Below, piece by piece: positions 22,957 to 30,493 of a stretch of DNA of 37,938 bases. The notes beneath the pieces are model-generated. The model was given only the letters and a program-made list of their open reading frames with translations, had not been told where the DNA came from and searched no databases. A program made the translations under genes and the position numbers. Numbering within the stretch: the stretch's first letter is position 1; every line of letters starts with the position of its first letter. This stretch comes from a virus, in the IMG/VR virus record IMGVR_UViG_3300042444_000169, positions 1-37,938 of that record; one strand, written 5' to 3'.

Positions 22957-23913
22957 CTACACGAAGATTGGAGACCGTGCAAATTTCGCGTCGATGTAGC
23001 GCCGGTACTTCTCGTCCACCAGGTAGCGCTGCTTGCCGCCTTTGGTGAGCACCTGCTTGGCCTCCATCGCCTCCTCCTCCGTCTCGAACACATCCAGGGC
23101 AGGGTTGGCGGTGCCGCCGCTGGCCATCACCAGGGCCGGCTCCTTGTCCGCCGTGGCGGCCTTGCTCTGCAGCCAGCGCACTGCTGCCCGGGCTGCTGCA
23201 GGGTTGCCGGTGTTGACCGCCTCGTTGTAGTCGGACAGCTCGGCCTCGCTCAGGTTGGCCAGAGCCCACTGGCTGATCTCGGCGAACTTGGCATCGCCGC
23301 CCACCACGGCGCGAATGGCCGCGGCGTCCTCATCACTCAGGCTGGCGGTGGCGGGCTGGGCCTCGGCCGGGCGATAGGCCGACTCGTAGCGCTCGATCAG
23401 CGCCTCGGGCAGCCCCAGGGCCCCGGCCAGCTTCTGCCGCATGGCGCTGGTGTCCTCGCCACGCTGCACAGCGGCATCCCACTGCGCCAGGTCGATCCCC
23501 TCCTGCTCGGCAGCGGCCACCACGGTCTCGCCGTAGCCGGCCACGGCCTCCTCGCGGGTGAGCGTCTTGACCTCGGCGGGCTCAGGCTCAGCTGCAGGTT
23601 GCTCGGCGGCCCGCTGCCCCAGCTTCTTCTGGAGCTCCAGGTAGGCCTTCTCCAGATCCTCGGCGGACTTGAACTTCCCGGCCAGGGGCCGCTGCTCGCC
23701 CTGCTCCTGCTCAGCCTCCACCTCGTCGCCCTGCACCTCCAGGGTGGCGAAGTCAGGCGCAGCGACCGGGGCGGGCGGCTCCAGCGTGCCGGCGGCCAGG
23801 GCCGCATCCTCCTCGGCAATCTCCTGCAGGAAGCCAGCCAGGGCGTCCTTGTCGTAGCCAGGGCCGGCCAGGGCCAGCTGGTCGGCGGTGGGCTGGATTG
23901 GGGTGGCGGTCAT
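22957..23913 (-). CDS. Scaffolding / capsid assembly protein (gp9-like)
   Basis: This 318-residue, strongly acidic protein is rich in Ala, Glu and Gln, with predicted long helices: EVEAEQEQGEQRPLAGKFKS, LEKAYLELQKKLGQRAAE and LSEAELSDYNEAVNTGNPAA. KFKSAEDLEKAYLELQKKLG is a recurrent motif of T7-like scaffolds. The basic C-terminus (DEKYRRYIDAKFARSPIFV) is the usual coat-binding end. Its place between portal and capsid, and the ATGA overlap with the portal gene, are as in T7 gene 9. It shapes the procapsid and leaves before DNA packaging. Confidence 0.9.
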   Translation of the reverse strand: MTATPIQPTADQLALAGPGYDKDALAGFLQEIAEEDAALAAGTLEPPAPVAAPDFATLEVQGDEVEAEQEQGEQRPLAGKFKSAEDLEKAYLELQKKLGQRAAEQPAAEPEPAEVKTLTREEAVAGYGETVVAAAEQEGIDLAQWDAAVQRGEDTSAMRQKLAGALGLPEALIERYESAYRPAEAQPATASLSDEDAAAIRAVVGGDAKFAEISQWALANLSEAELSDYNEAVNTGNPAAARAAVRWLQSKAATADKEPALVMASGGTANPALDVFETEEEAMEAKQVLTKGGKQRYLVDEKYRRYIDAKFARSPIFV

Positions 23914-25547
23914 TGGGCGGGTTCCTCAGTGGGTTGTTGCATGTCCTGAACGGTGGCCGCGGCGGTGGCCAGCTTCTGCGGATCCGCCACTGGCGATTGC
24001 AGCAGGGCCTGCTGCTGGGCGGCCTGCTGGGCCGCGTCCTGCTCCTCCTCGATCTGCTGCTGGGTCTTGATCAGCCCCACCGTGTCGATGCCCATCGCTG
24101 CTGCCAGCCGGCTGATCAGCTCGGTGGGCATCAGGTATTGCAGCGTGCCCTCGGGGGTGATCGTCTGTTGCAGGATCTGCATAAATCGGGCGTGGCGCTC
24201 CAGGTCGTTGCCCCGGCCCACTGCCGCCAGGCCCACGCTCACCACCGGCTTGATCGAGTCATCCGGCAGCGGCGGCAGGCCGCCTGCCTTGGTGAGCAGG
24301 TGCAGCTTGCGGCTGATGTAGGGGTACTGAAACTCGGTCGTGAGGATCGAGTAGACGCTGCCCAGGCTGTTCTCGATCTGCTGGGCCTGCAGCCGCACCT
24401 CCTCGGCGGTGGTGCGCTCGCTGTCGCGCACATCGGTGAGCATGAAGGCAGTGGCCAGCCGGGCCTGCACCCGCTGCAGCCGCTGCTCAGCCACGGCCAG
24501 GTCGCTGCCCTTGCCCACCTGCACGGCGGTGATGTCCTCAGGGTTGCCGGTCAGGCAGTCGCCGTTCTTGGCCTCGTTGAACTGCTTGGCGGTGACGGCA
24601 GCGCCGGGCTTGGCCAGGAACTTGCAGATGGCGCTCACCAGCGCACCCTCGGTCAGGGCCCGGGTGAGGGCGTTCGCGGTCTGCAGGTCCGCCATGCACG
24701 CGGCCTCGACATAGCCGGGGCTGTAGTCCTCGGCGTCGATGCGGAACATGCGCAGCGGGATCCACGGCGCCACGTCGCGGGGTGCGCGGCCCTCACTGCC
24801 CTCGATGCGGTGCCCTTTGAGCTCCTGATACCAGCGGCACTTGTCCTTCTCCCAGCGGATGTGGGTGTAGACCTTCACCATCCGCTCGTCGGGCTGCTCC
24901 TCCCGCCCGCCGCCGGGGAGGTCCTCGTAGGCGGCATCCATCGGCTCGGCCTTGTCGAGGATCTCGCGGGCCGCCTTGGGCAGCTCATCCGCCGGGATCC
25001 GCTCACAGGCGATTGCTTCGAGCGGCTTGCCCATCGGGTCGCGCCGCAGGACATAGCGGTAGAGGTTGAACACCTTGCACCCTTCCTCGGGGACATAGGC
25101 CATGCAGTTGCCGGCCACGATCAGGTGCAGCAGCGCCTCATGCAGCGCGGTGCGGTCGTTGCTGGTCTCGATGCTGCGCAGCACCGCACGTTCCATCAGG
25201 CCCAGGGTCTTGTCGATCTGGGTCTTGAGCTCAGCGATCTGCTCGGGGCCCATCCCCATTGCTGCGGCTTCCGCCTGCTGGCGGGCAAACTCCATGTCGT
25301 CGTGAACGAACCGGAAGAAGCTCTCGGTGGGCGGCAGCAGGGCCAGCAGCAGCCGGCTGGCGATGTTGTGGACGCCCCGCTGGCCAATGCCATCCCACGG
25401 GTGGCTGATCTTCTCCAGCGCCTGGGGCTCGGGGTCGCCATCAAACGGCAGCAGCCATGGCAGCGTCAGCGCCCCCGCCTCGCGCCCGCGGTCGATCCAG
25501 TGGTTCCTGGCGGGTTCGAGCTTCTTGTAGCGAGCTTCTGCTGTCAT
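23910..25547 (-). CDS. Portal (head-tail connector) protein (gp8-like)
   Basis: The protein has 545 residues against 536 in T7 gp8. It begins MTAEARYKKLEPARNHWIDR, with RGVHNIASRLLLALLPPTES and FFRFVHDDMEFARQQAEAAA, typical of T7-type connectors. LIVAGNCMAYVPEEGCKVFN and SERTTAEEVRLQAQQIENSL are core family segments. A Gln-rich, acidic C-terminus ends TEEPAQ. The dodecameric portal docks the terminase and the tail adaptor. Translation is coupled to both neighbours by short overlaps. Confidence 0.95.
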   Translation of the reverse strand: MTAEARYKKLEPARNHWIDRGREAGALTLPWLLPFDGDPEPQALEKISHPWDGIGQRGVHNIASRLLLALLPPTESFFRFVHDDMEFARQQAEAAAMGMGPEQIAELKTQIDKTLGLMERAVLRSIETSNDRTALHEALLHLIVAGNCMAYVPEEGCKVFNLYRYVLRRDPMGKPLEAIACERIPADELPKAAREILDKAEPMDAAYEDLPGGGREEQPDERMVKVYTHIRWEKDKCRWYQELKGHRIEGSEGRAPRDVAPWIPLRMFRIDAEDYSPGYVEAACMADLQTANALTRALTEGALVSAICKFLAKPGAAVTAKQFNEAKNGDCLTGNPEDITAVQVGKGSDLAVAEQRLQRVQARLATAFMLTDVRDSERTTAEEVRLQAQQIENSLGSVYSILTTEFQYPYISRKLHLLTKAGGLPPLPDDSIKPVVSVGLAAVGRGNDLERHARFMQILQQTITPEGTLQYLMPTELISRLAAAMGIDTVGLIKTQQQIEEEQDAAQQAAQQQALLQSPVADPQKLATAAATVQDMQQPTEEPAQ

Positions 25548-25945
25548 GCGCCGATGTTCAGGCCTGCGCCTGGGGTGACGGCAGTGGCGCCGGGCGTGAT
25601 CCGCAGGCTGGCGGCCTGGGGCCGAACGGGCGTCACCACCTCGGTGGTCTGCGCAGTGGCCGGTAGCGTCTGCTGCTGCGTGGTCACGGCGTAGTTGTTG
25701 GCCAGCACGGTGTTAACCGGCGGCGCCACCGCTTCTGCAATCTGTTGCTGGAGCTGCTGGGTCTGGTTGGCGGCTGCGTCGATCTGGTTCTGCAGCTGCT
25801 GCTGAAACTCCTGAGCCTGCGTCCTGGAATCCTTGCGGATCTGCTTGAGCTCTTTCTTCTCCTGCTTCCTCTCCTTCCTGAGCTCCTTGCGGGTGGGCCC
25901 CTCCACCACGACCGTGGGCTGTTGCGGTGCCGATCCAACGCACAT
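25544..25945 (-). CDS. Small virion-assembly protein, GLNIGA tail (copy 1)
   Basis: This 133-residue protein begins MCVGSAPQQPTVVVEGP. A very basic and acidic coiled coil follows (RKELRKERKQEKKELKQIRK), then a Gln-rich helix (QAQEFQQQLQNQIDAAANQT). The C-terminus, ASLRITPGATAVTPGAGLNI plus GA, shares LRI...G.GLNIGA with the next upstream gene. Short proteins with an N-terminal Met-Cys-x-Gly and a C-terminal LRI..GLNI tail are common next to podoviral portal genes; their function is not settled. It overlaps the portal start. Confidence 0.7.
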   Translation of the reverse strand: MCVGSAPQQPTVVVEGPTRKELRKERKQEKKELKQIRKDSRTQAQEFQQQLQNQIDAAANQTQQLQQQIAEAVAPPVNTVLANNYAVTTQQQTLPATAQTTEVVTPVRPQAASLRITPGATAVTPGAGLNIGA

Positions 25946-25947
25946 GA

Positions 25948-26343
25948 TCAGTACGCTCCGATGTTGAGTCCGGTGCCAGCTGCAGCTGCCCCCTGCTCGA
26001 TTCGCAGCTGCTTGCGCCCTGGGGCGCGGCGCTTGCCGGTGCGGTTGCTGGCCAGCACCGGCGCCTTGGCGGTGGGTTCGGGGGCTGGTGCGCCAATCAG
26101 GGCCGTGATGCGCCTGGCGTCAGCCTCCGTGCTCTTGGCTCGCTGCATCGTTGCAGCGTTCAGGCGCTCCAGCGTTGCCTGCTGATTGAGCAGGGCAGCG
26201 TCGTACTCCCCCTGCCTCTTGGTGGTTCGCCGCTGCTGCGCACTGTTCATCAAGGCCAGCTGCCGGTCGAGCCGCCAGTCGCTGGTGTCGGTGTCGGGCA
26301 TCCTGATCACTGCCCGCTGGCTGCCACCTGAGCCGGAGCACAT
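25948..26343 (-). CDS. Small virion-assembly protein, GLNIGA tail (copy 2)
   Basis: This 131-residue protein begins MCSGSGGSQRAVIRMPD and has a central helical part (LALMNSAQQRRTTKRQGEYD, LLNQQATLERLNAATMQRA). The C-terminus, RKQLRIEQGAAAAGTGLNIG, closely resembles the end of the following gene, while the middle is unrelated. This gives two adjacent proteins with the same head and tail signals. A role in portal or inner-core assembly is plausible from position. Its ATG overlaps the stop of the upstream 55-residue gene. Confidence 0.7.
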   Translation of the reverse strand: MCSGSGGSQRAVIRMPDTDTSDWRLDRQLALMNSAQQRRTTKRQGEYDAALLNQQATLERLNAATMQRAKSTEADARRITALIGAPAPEPTAKAPVLASNRTGKRRAPGRKQLRIEQGAAAAGTGLNIGAY

Positions 26344-26510
26344 CAGCTGATGCCCTCCTGCTGTTCAGCGTGCCAGCGCCGGATGCAGTCCACCACGGCC
26401 TGCTCACCGATCAGGTGGTCGATCTCCCTGTGGGACATCGACCGATCAGGCTTGCGGCCAAAGGTGGCATCCAGCTTGGCGATCAGTTCGTCGCTGACGA
26501 GTGGAAACAC
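26343..26510 (-). CDS. Small cyanophage-type protein (55 aa), head of structural module
   Basis: A 55-codon ORF from GTG at 26510, containing LVSDELIAKLDATFGRKPDR, HREIDHLIGEQAVVDCIRRW and a C-terminal HAEQQEGIS. It is compact, charged and helical, and resembles small proteins found before the portal in T7-like cyanophages. It lies just after the exonuclease gene, the place of T7 genes 6.5-6.7. The GTG overlaps the promoter-like element (26509-26524), so the true start could be later or the transcript leaderless. Confidence 0.6.
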   Translation of the reverse strand: MFPLVSDELIAKLDATFGRKPDRSMSHREIDHLIGEQAVVDCIRRWHAEQQEGIS

Positions 26511-26524
26511 TGCACCTATGCAGA
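26509..26524 (-). promoter_or_regulatory. Putative phage RNAP promoter at the start of the structural module
   Basis: The minus strand reads TCTGCA-TAGG-TGCAGT in the short gap after the exonuclease gene. T7 has promoter phi6.5 at the same place, directly after gene 6. It touches the proposed GTG start of the 55-residue gene. Confidence 0.6.
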
Positions 26525-26529
26525 CTTCA

Positions 26530-27291
26530 TCAGGCTACCGGGGGCTCCCACAGTCGGACAGTGTGGGTGTCGAGGTCGTATTCGCCTGGCCGGAGGATGC
26601 GTGCGCAGCGTGCTTGCTGGATGGCATAGCGCTGATCGAGACCCTTCTTGCCAAAGGCGGCAACGACAGCGGCCCACATCTCCCGTTCAGTCATGCAGCC
26701 GGCCAGCGCCTTCTCAGCGGTGACAGGCCCAAAACCAGGGCAGCCGGGGTAGTTGTCGCTGGTGTCACCCACCAAGGCCTGGGTGTAGAAGGCCAGGTCC
26801 GCGTCGTATTCGGACACCTCGATGACCTGCCCGTTTCGCAAGTGGCAGCCGGGGAGGGTGAGCATGTCCTTGTCGGTCGAGGCGATCACGTCGCCTTGCT
26901 CGTAGAGGATGCCGAGCACGTCGTCGCCCTCCACGTCGGGCAGCTCAACCACCTGCCATCCGCGGGCCGGGGCAACCTTGCGGACCCACTCGCGCAGCTT
27001 GCCGTAGCCAGCGGGCTTGCGGGTCTTCTTGCGGTTGGCCTTGTAGGTGGGCCACACGCCATAGCGGAACGACACACCAGCGGAGAACACCAGCACCGGC
27101 CGCATAGCGGCAAGGGTATGAGTTGCCTTCGCAACCGTGTCAAGGATCTCGGCGATCGAGTCCTGAAACAGGGCCTGCGCATCGCCATGGCGGCAGACGT
27201 AGGTCCAGTCATCAGGTGCCCACTCGGCTTCCATTTCGCACGCCGCAGCGGCGCGGAATAGATACACCTCGGTGTCAATTAGGGCTTTCAT
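26530..27291 (-). CDS. 5'-3' exonuclease (T7 gp6 / FEN-like)
   Basis: Starting at the ATG at 27291, the protein has 253 residues. MKALIDTEVYLFRAA gives the first metal-binding Asp. YKANRKKTRKPAGYGKLREW is the helical-arch-like basic region. VVELPDVEGDDVLGIL and VIASTDKDMLTL supply further acidic metal ligands, and GDTSDNYPGCPGFGPVTAEK is the helix-three-turn DNA-binding motif. This is the flap-endonuclease/exonuclease family; in T7, gp6 degrades host DNA and removes primers. Position between replication and structural genes matches T7 gene 6. The start overlaps the end of the preceding gene. Confidence 0.9.
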   Translation of the reverse strand: MKALIDTEVYLFRAAAACEMEAEWAPDDWTYVCRHGDAQALFQDSIAEILDTVAKATHTLAAMRPVLVFSAGVSFRYGVWPTYKANRKKTRKPAGYGKLREWVRKVAPARGWQVVELPDVEGDDVLGILYEQGDVIASTDKDMLTLPGCHLRNGQVIEVSEYDADLAFYTQALVGDTSDNYPGCPGFGPVTAEKALAGCMTEREMWAAVVAAFGKKGLDQRYAIQQARCARILRPGEYDLDTHTVRLWEPPVA

Positions 27292-27520
27292 CTGCGGGCG
27301 GTTCAGCGGTGGGTGGTGAATCGAGGGCCTCGGTCCATGCGTCGAAGGCCTGGCGGCCTGGCGTGCCTGGCGGCAGCGAGAGAAACCGGCGCAGCCGCTG
27401 CGCATCGGCAAACAGGGCGCTGGTGCCTTTGCGGTATCCCACGAACCAGCGACCCGTTGGCCCGACGCTATGGCAGCTGGCGGACATTCCGCCCCCCAGA
27501 TCGAGCGTGACAACCTTCAT
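27275..27520 (-). CDS. Hypothetical protein (81 aa)
   Basis: It begins MKVVTLDLGGGMSASCHSV, with GRWFVGYRKGTSALFADAQR, RLRRFLSLPPGTPG and an acidic, Pro-rich C-terminus. It is a small mixed alpha/beta protein without a recognisable family. It overlaps the exonuclease start by 17 nt and the preceding gene by 4 nt, so it belongs to the same transcript. Confidence 0.6.
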   Translation of the reverse strand: MKVVTLDLGGGMSASCHSVGPTGRWFVGYRKGTSALFADAQRLRRFLSLPPGTPGRQAFDAWTEALDSPPTAEPPADESPN

Positions 27521-27744
27521 TCGATCGCCTCCGCTTCACACCCGGGCCAGCGGTTCCGGCAGTACATGATCGCCTTGCCGCGGGTAGGTGCGGGCAGCGT
27601 GATGGTCATGACGGGCTTCTGCGGGATCTTGACCCGCAAGCGGTAGAGCCTGGTGGATTGGTTGGGCAGGGGCCGGGACTGGCCAGGGCCCAGCACGGGC
27701 GGCGGGCCATCGCAGAACTCAGTTGCGGGGAAGTTGCGATTCAT
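27517..27744 (-). CDS. Hypothetical protein (75 aa)
   Basis: The ATG at 27744 overlaps the upstream TGA; a GTG lies one codon earlier. The protein begins MNRNFPATEFCDGPPPVLGP and is Pro/Arg-rich and basic. It has three Cys residues, including YCRNRWPGCEAEAIE at the C-terminus. It could be a small nucleic-acid-binding protein, but no family is recognised. Confidence 0.55.
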   Translation of the reverse strand: MNRNFPATEFCDGPPPVLGPGQSRPLPNQSTRLYRLRVKIPQKPVMTITLPAPTRGKAIMYCRNRWPGCEAEAIE

Positions 27745-27911
27745 CACTCGTTCTCCATGTCAAGGATGTGCTCGATAGCCCTGAGGTAGCCATCCCACCA
27801 GCGGCCGGAGAATGACTCTCCCGCCTGTTGCGCCTTGACGGTGGCTTCATTCTTCAGCCGAACGACAGCTGATCGTTCGAGGTCGAGCCGGTCGTCTTGG
27901 TTGGTGGGCAT
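27744..27911 (-). CDS. Small hypothetical protein (55 aa)
   Basis: I chose the ATG at 27911, giving MPTNQDDRLDLERSAVVRL, then NEATVKAQQAGESFSGRWWD and YLRAIEHILDMENE. It is helical and charged. It overlaps the preceding gene by 58 nt, which is unusual here, so either this start or the end of its neighbour carries uncertainty. No known family. Confidence 0.5.
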   Translation of the reverse strand: MPTNQDDRLDLERSAVVRLKNEATVKAQQAGESFSGRWWDGYLRAIEHILDMENE

Positions 27912-28081
27912 GGCTGGATGTTGCGGGGGTCGTGGATGTTGATGGTCTGTTGATTGCTGCCGCGCACCAGCAGGACCATGCAGCTGCGGGTGCGGGTGGT
28001 GACCACCTGGCCGCTGCGCCATCCGCCCTGGTAGTGAACGCGCACCGGCTGGCCGATCTCGTACTCAGTGGGCCAGGTCAT
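27854..28081 (-). CDS. Small beta protein, KOW/SH3-like pattern (75 aa)
   Basis: The protein begins MTWPTEYEIGQPVRVHYQGG, followed by WRSGQVVTTRTRSCMVLLVR and INIHDPRNIQPCPP. The alternation of strands around YQGGWRSGQVV resembles small SH3/Tudor-like barrels; this is only a pattern impression. ATGA overlap with the preceding gene supports the start. Confidence 0.55.
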   Translation of the reverse strand: MTWPTEYEIGQPVRVHYQGGWRSGQVVTTRTRSCMVLLVRGSNQQTINIHDPRNIQPCPPTKTTGSTSNDQLSFG

Positions 28082-28329
28082 GCCCGCCCCTCCTGCCGCA
28101 GCTCGTTGGCGATTCGCTCTAGAAAGTCTGACGATGCTTCAATGCCTTCCATGTACTTTGGATGGCATGTATCGCCAATTAAGTTCATCATGCGATCCGC
28201 TGCAGCGGTCAGCGCGGCGGCAAGCGGGTAACCCATGTCCTCTAGTGGGCCTTGGGCTTCGTAAGCGTCATTCCAGGTATTCCATACATACTGCGCGGCG
28301 GGGGACAGGGGTGTAGTTGGGGCGGTCAT
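28078..28329 (-). CDS. Cyanobacteria/cyanophage-type hypothetical protein (83 aa)
   Basis: It begins MTAPTTPLSPAAQYVWNTWN, contains ALTAAADRMMNLIGDTCHPK and ends DFLERIANELRQEGRA. This short helical protein with the SPAAQ...ALTAAADR pattern is, as I recall, frequent in marine and freshwater picocyanobacteria and their phages; its function is unknown. It supports a cyanobacterial host. It overlaps both neighbours by 4 nt. Confidence 0.65.
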   Translation of the reverse strand: MTAPTTPLSPAAQYVWNTWNDAYEAQGPLEDMGYPLAAALTAAADRMMNLIGDTCHPKYMEGIEASSDFLERIANELRQEGRA

Positions 28330-28505
28330 GGTTGAGGTTCTTGGGGCAGTTTGGAATCCAGCAGTTCAATCAGTTTGTCTCTCCGGTTGCAAAAATGAGC
28401 GCGATTGCCGTAGTACCAGCCATCGCGGGATGACTGATGCAAGTGAGTGAGAATCATTGATATGTCTCTGTACTCAAGCTCGACGGAAACGCGGGGCTTG
28501 GCCAT
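28326..28505 (-). CDS. Small hypothetical protein (59 aa)
   Basis: The ATG at 28505 overlaps the upstream stop. The protein reads MAKPRVSVELEYRDISMIL, then THLHQSSRDGWYYGNRAHFC and KLIELLDSKLPQEPQP: a small alpha/beta protein with no known family. Its DNA (about 28350-28480) is AT-richer than the surroundings, as is part of the preceding gene. Confidence 0.55.
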   Translation of the reverse strand: MAKPRVSVELEYRDISMILTHLHQSSRDGWYYGNRAHFCNRRDKLIELLDSKLPQEPQP

Positions 28506-29002
28506 CACCCCACCTCCGCACCGGGCACCGGCAGGGCGTGGTGGGGGAGGGAGAAGTCGCCGTAAGGGCCATCACTGGCTAGTTGCCATTCAGGAATGCC
28601 TGCATGGTTAAACCACCAACACATCCCGTATTCATCACACCAACCCTCCCGCTCCCAAGGCCCCTCAGCCACGGGCACCGGCTCGATGGTGGGGCGGGCG
28701 TAGTGGGTGAGGATGGCGCCACATAGATCGGCAACATCTTCGGCGCAGACATTGCCGATCAGTCGCGCAGTAGGTTCCCAGCCGAAAGCGCACTCTCGAA
28801 CCGCCGTTGCAATGGATGCGATTCGCTCCGTCACCCCCTCCGGCTCGGGCTGGGCCAGGGCGGCGCGGGCTTCAGCCGCAAGTCGCTCCAGCTCGTCTAC
28901 ATCGACTGTCAGGATCAACCTGTGGCCAGGGCCATTGGGAGAGTCGCCGTGGCTGGTCAGCCGGTCGATAGCTTCAAGCAATCGCTCTGTCCAGTTAGTC
29001 AT
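28505..29002 (-). CDS. Hypothetical protein with a Trp-rich C-terminal module
   Basis: The protein has 165 residues. The N-terminal half is helical (ERLLEAIDRLTSHGDS; DELERLAAEARAALA). The C-terminal half, EGPWEREGWCDEYGMCWWF, then PEWQLASDGPYGDFSLPHHA and LPVPGAE, is a module I recognise from many small proteins of picocyanobacteria and their phages, usually at the end of otherwise different proteins. The function of that module is not known to me. It points to a cyanobacterial host. Confidence 0.65.
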   Translation of the reverse strand: MTNWTERLLEAIDRLTSHGDSPNGPGHRLILTVDVDELERLAAEARAALAQPEPEGVTERIASIATAVRECAFGWEPTARLIGNVCAEDVADLCGAILTHYARPTIEPVPVAEGPWEREGWCDEYGMCWWFNHAGIPEWQLASDGPYGDFSLPHHALPVPGAEVG

Positions 29003-29026
29003 TGGTGGCCTGTTGCGGTGGTGTAA

Positions 29027-29245
29027 TCAAAACCAGTCCCTCCTGCCCGCGCCTTGGGCGTAGGCGTCGAGATCGCGGTGGGTCTTGTCGAAGAACTGCG
29101 GGTGCTCGGTGATGAACCCAGGCGTGGGCAACACCGGCTCGCCCTTCCGACTGGTGCGGTTGAACTGGTCGATCGACCAGAAGCCCTGCAGCAGACCCTT
29201 TTCGAGGATCCCCTGGAGAGCAGTGCTGCTGATCAGGGGCTGCAT
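29027..29245 (-). CDS. Hypothetical protein (72 aa)
   Basis: I chose the ATG at 29245 ([20 protein letters not shown]), which overlaps the preceding gene's end by 13 nt. It continues GFWSIDQFNRTSRKGEPVLP and ends HRDLDAYAQGAGRRDWF. It is small and basic, with no recognised family. The 24 bp after its stop hold nothing notable. Confidence 0.55.
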   Translation of the reverse strand: MQPLISSTALQGILEKGLLQGFWSIDQFNRTSRKGEPVLPTPGFITEHPQFFDKTHRDLDAYAQGAGRRDWF

Positions 29246-29751
29246 GTCGCCTCCTCCTTGACCCGCTGCAGGTAGGCCCGCCACTGTTCATCGGTGAGGC
29301 CCTGGGCCTCGTCAGCAGGCGGCAGCGCCGGCCGCTGGCTGCCCTGCACCAGTGCATAAGCCTGGGCATTGGCCGGGTCGGGCGCGGCATGGATGGAGAC
29401 GGGCTGCTGGGGCAGCAGCGCCAGCTGGGCCAGCTTGAACTGCACGAACTTGGGCAGGCCCTCCTTCGGGCCCCAGCTGCGATTCGCCAGCCCGCCCTCG
29501 GTCCGGTACAGCGGCGCCATCAGCTCAGCCCACACCGGGAAGCGGCGGAAGGCCTGGGGATCGGTGGACTGGATCCACCGCTCGGCGGCCCACATCAGCT
29601 GCGGGTCGTTGACCTCGGGGAACTCAGCGGTGAAGCTGTGGAGCTTGAGCCGGCAGACATGGGGGCTCCACCGATCGGCCTCCTTGAGCCGCAGGTGGCC
29701 GGCGACCATTTCGGCCACGGCCAGGAAGGTCTCGGGGGTCAGGCCGGCCAT
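29233..29751 (-). CDS. Possible helicase-loader-like replication protein
   Basis: The ATG at 29751 gives 172 residues beginning [20 protein letters not shown]. It is helical and Trp-rich, with [20 protein letters not shown] and [20 protein letters not shown], then [12 protein letters not shown]. The FP-W-x-ELxxPLYR pattern resembles small phage proteins encoded beside replication genes, and the size and layout recall lambda P/DnaC-type helicase loaders. That function is a guess: no AAA+ motif is present. It lies directly after a zinc-ribbon protein and starts inside its end, so the two probably work together. Confidence 0.55.
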   Translation of the reverse strand: MAGLTPETFLAVAEMVAGHLRLKEADRWSPHVCRLKLHSFTAEFPEVNDPQLMWAAERWIQSTDPQAFRRFPVWAELMAPLYRTEGGLANRSWGPKEGLPKFVQFKLAQLALLPQQPVSIHAAPDPANAQAYALVQGSQRPALPPADEAQGLTDEQWRAYLQRVKEEATCSP

Positions 29752-30308
29752 GGCTCCTCCAGCGCGGCGAGCATGGCGGGGTCCTTGGGCATGGGCCGGC
29801 GGCTGATCTGCGACAACCCGAGCGGCTTGTGGGCGCCCAGGTAGTCCTCCTTGAGAGCCATCCAGCCGTTCTCCACCCCAGCGGTGCAGAGCTCCAGCTG
29901 GCGGGCTGGCGGGAGCGCACCCACCCGGCTCGCGCTGGACAGCCAGGCGGCCTCGGTCCAGGTGGCCCGGCTGCCGTGCTTGCTGCGGCGGCTTTCGCGC
30001 CACCACTGCAGCAGCAGGGGGGCGGCGTCGGCGGTGATGCCGAAGTCATCGGGCACCTCCTCCGGCATGAACCGAGCAGCGCGGGCGGCCTTGGCTGGCG
30101 CCTTGGCGGGTTGCTGGGGCTCCGGCACCACCCGCAGGGCAGGCGCATCGAGGTAGCCCTTGGCGCCTGGGTTGCTGACGCACACCCGCTCCATGGTTGG
30201 GAAGCGGTGGGCGCATTTCATGCACCGCCGGTAACGCAGGTCGCCGTCCTCGCGGGGCCTGGTCTCCAGCACCCGGGTCACGTCGTGGTCGCAGTTGGGG
30301 CACCTCAT
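29739..30308 (-). CDS. NrdR-type zinc-ribbon fused to a helical domain
   Basis: The ATG at 30308, preceded by a strong GGAGGTGA ribosome-binding site, gives 189 residues. [18 protein letters not shown], then [20 protein letters not shown], closely matches the zinc-ribbon of the bacterial NrdR repressor (CxxC...CxxC). The ATP-cone of NrdR is absent. Instead there is a Pro/Ala-rich linker and a helical domain: [40 protein letters not shown] and [13 protein letters not shown]. That domain resembles the C-terminal helical repeats of phage replication initiators. It is probably DNA binding, with a role in replication or transcription. Confidence 0.65.
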   Translation of the reverse strand: MRCPNCDHDVTRVLETRPREDGDLRYRRCMKCAHRFPTMERVCVSNPGAKGYLDAPALRVVPEPQQPAKAPAKAARAARFMPEEVPDDFGITADAAPLLLQWWRESRRSKHGSRATWTEAAWLSSASRVGALPPARQLELCTAGVENGWMALKEDYLGAHKPLGLSQISRRPMPKDPAMLAALEEPWPA

Positions 30309-30493
30309 CGAGTCACCTCCTGCGGGGCCCATTCGCCGCACCAATCCCCCTCTTCATCTGTGCCTGGCCATTTCGCCTCGCCCATCTGGCCAAGGATCGG
30401 GGCCGGAGCGTGGCGATGGCACTCATAGTTCATGTAATAACGGCAGTTACCGCACACCTGCTCACTTTGCGGTGGATAGTTGTGGTTGCTCAT
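30305..30493 (-). CDS. Small Cys-rich protein (62 aa)
   Basis: It begins [20 protein letters not shown], followed by [17 protein letters not shown] and [12 protein letters not shown]. The CGNCRYY...C.R..P...WCGEW pattern is a widespread tiny zinc-binding phage/bacterial protein of unknown role. It overlaps the RusA gene by 32 nt and the next gene by 4 nt. Confidence 0.65.
   Translation of the reverse strand: MSNHNYPPQSEQVCGNCRYYMNYECHRHAPAPILGQMGEAKWPGTDEEGDWCGEWAPQEVTR

Noticed and set aside
23898-25694. Plus-strand open frame of 598 codons
   Set aside because: It is antisense to the portal and the following small gene; it is Leu/His/Gly-rich and shows no domain.
29739-30308. NrdR repressor of ribonucleotide reductase genes
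   Set aside because: Only the zinc ribbon matches. The ATP-cone needed for nucleotide sensing is missing and no ribonucleotide reductase gene is in the window.
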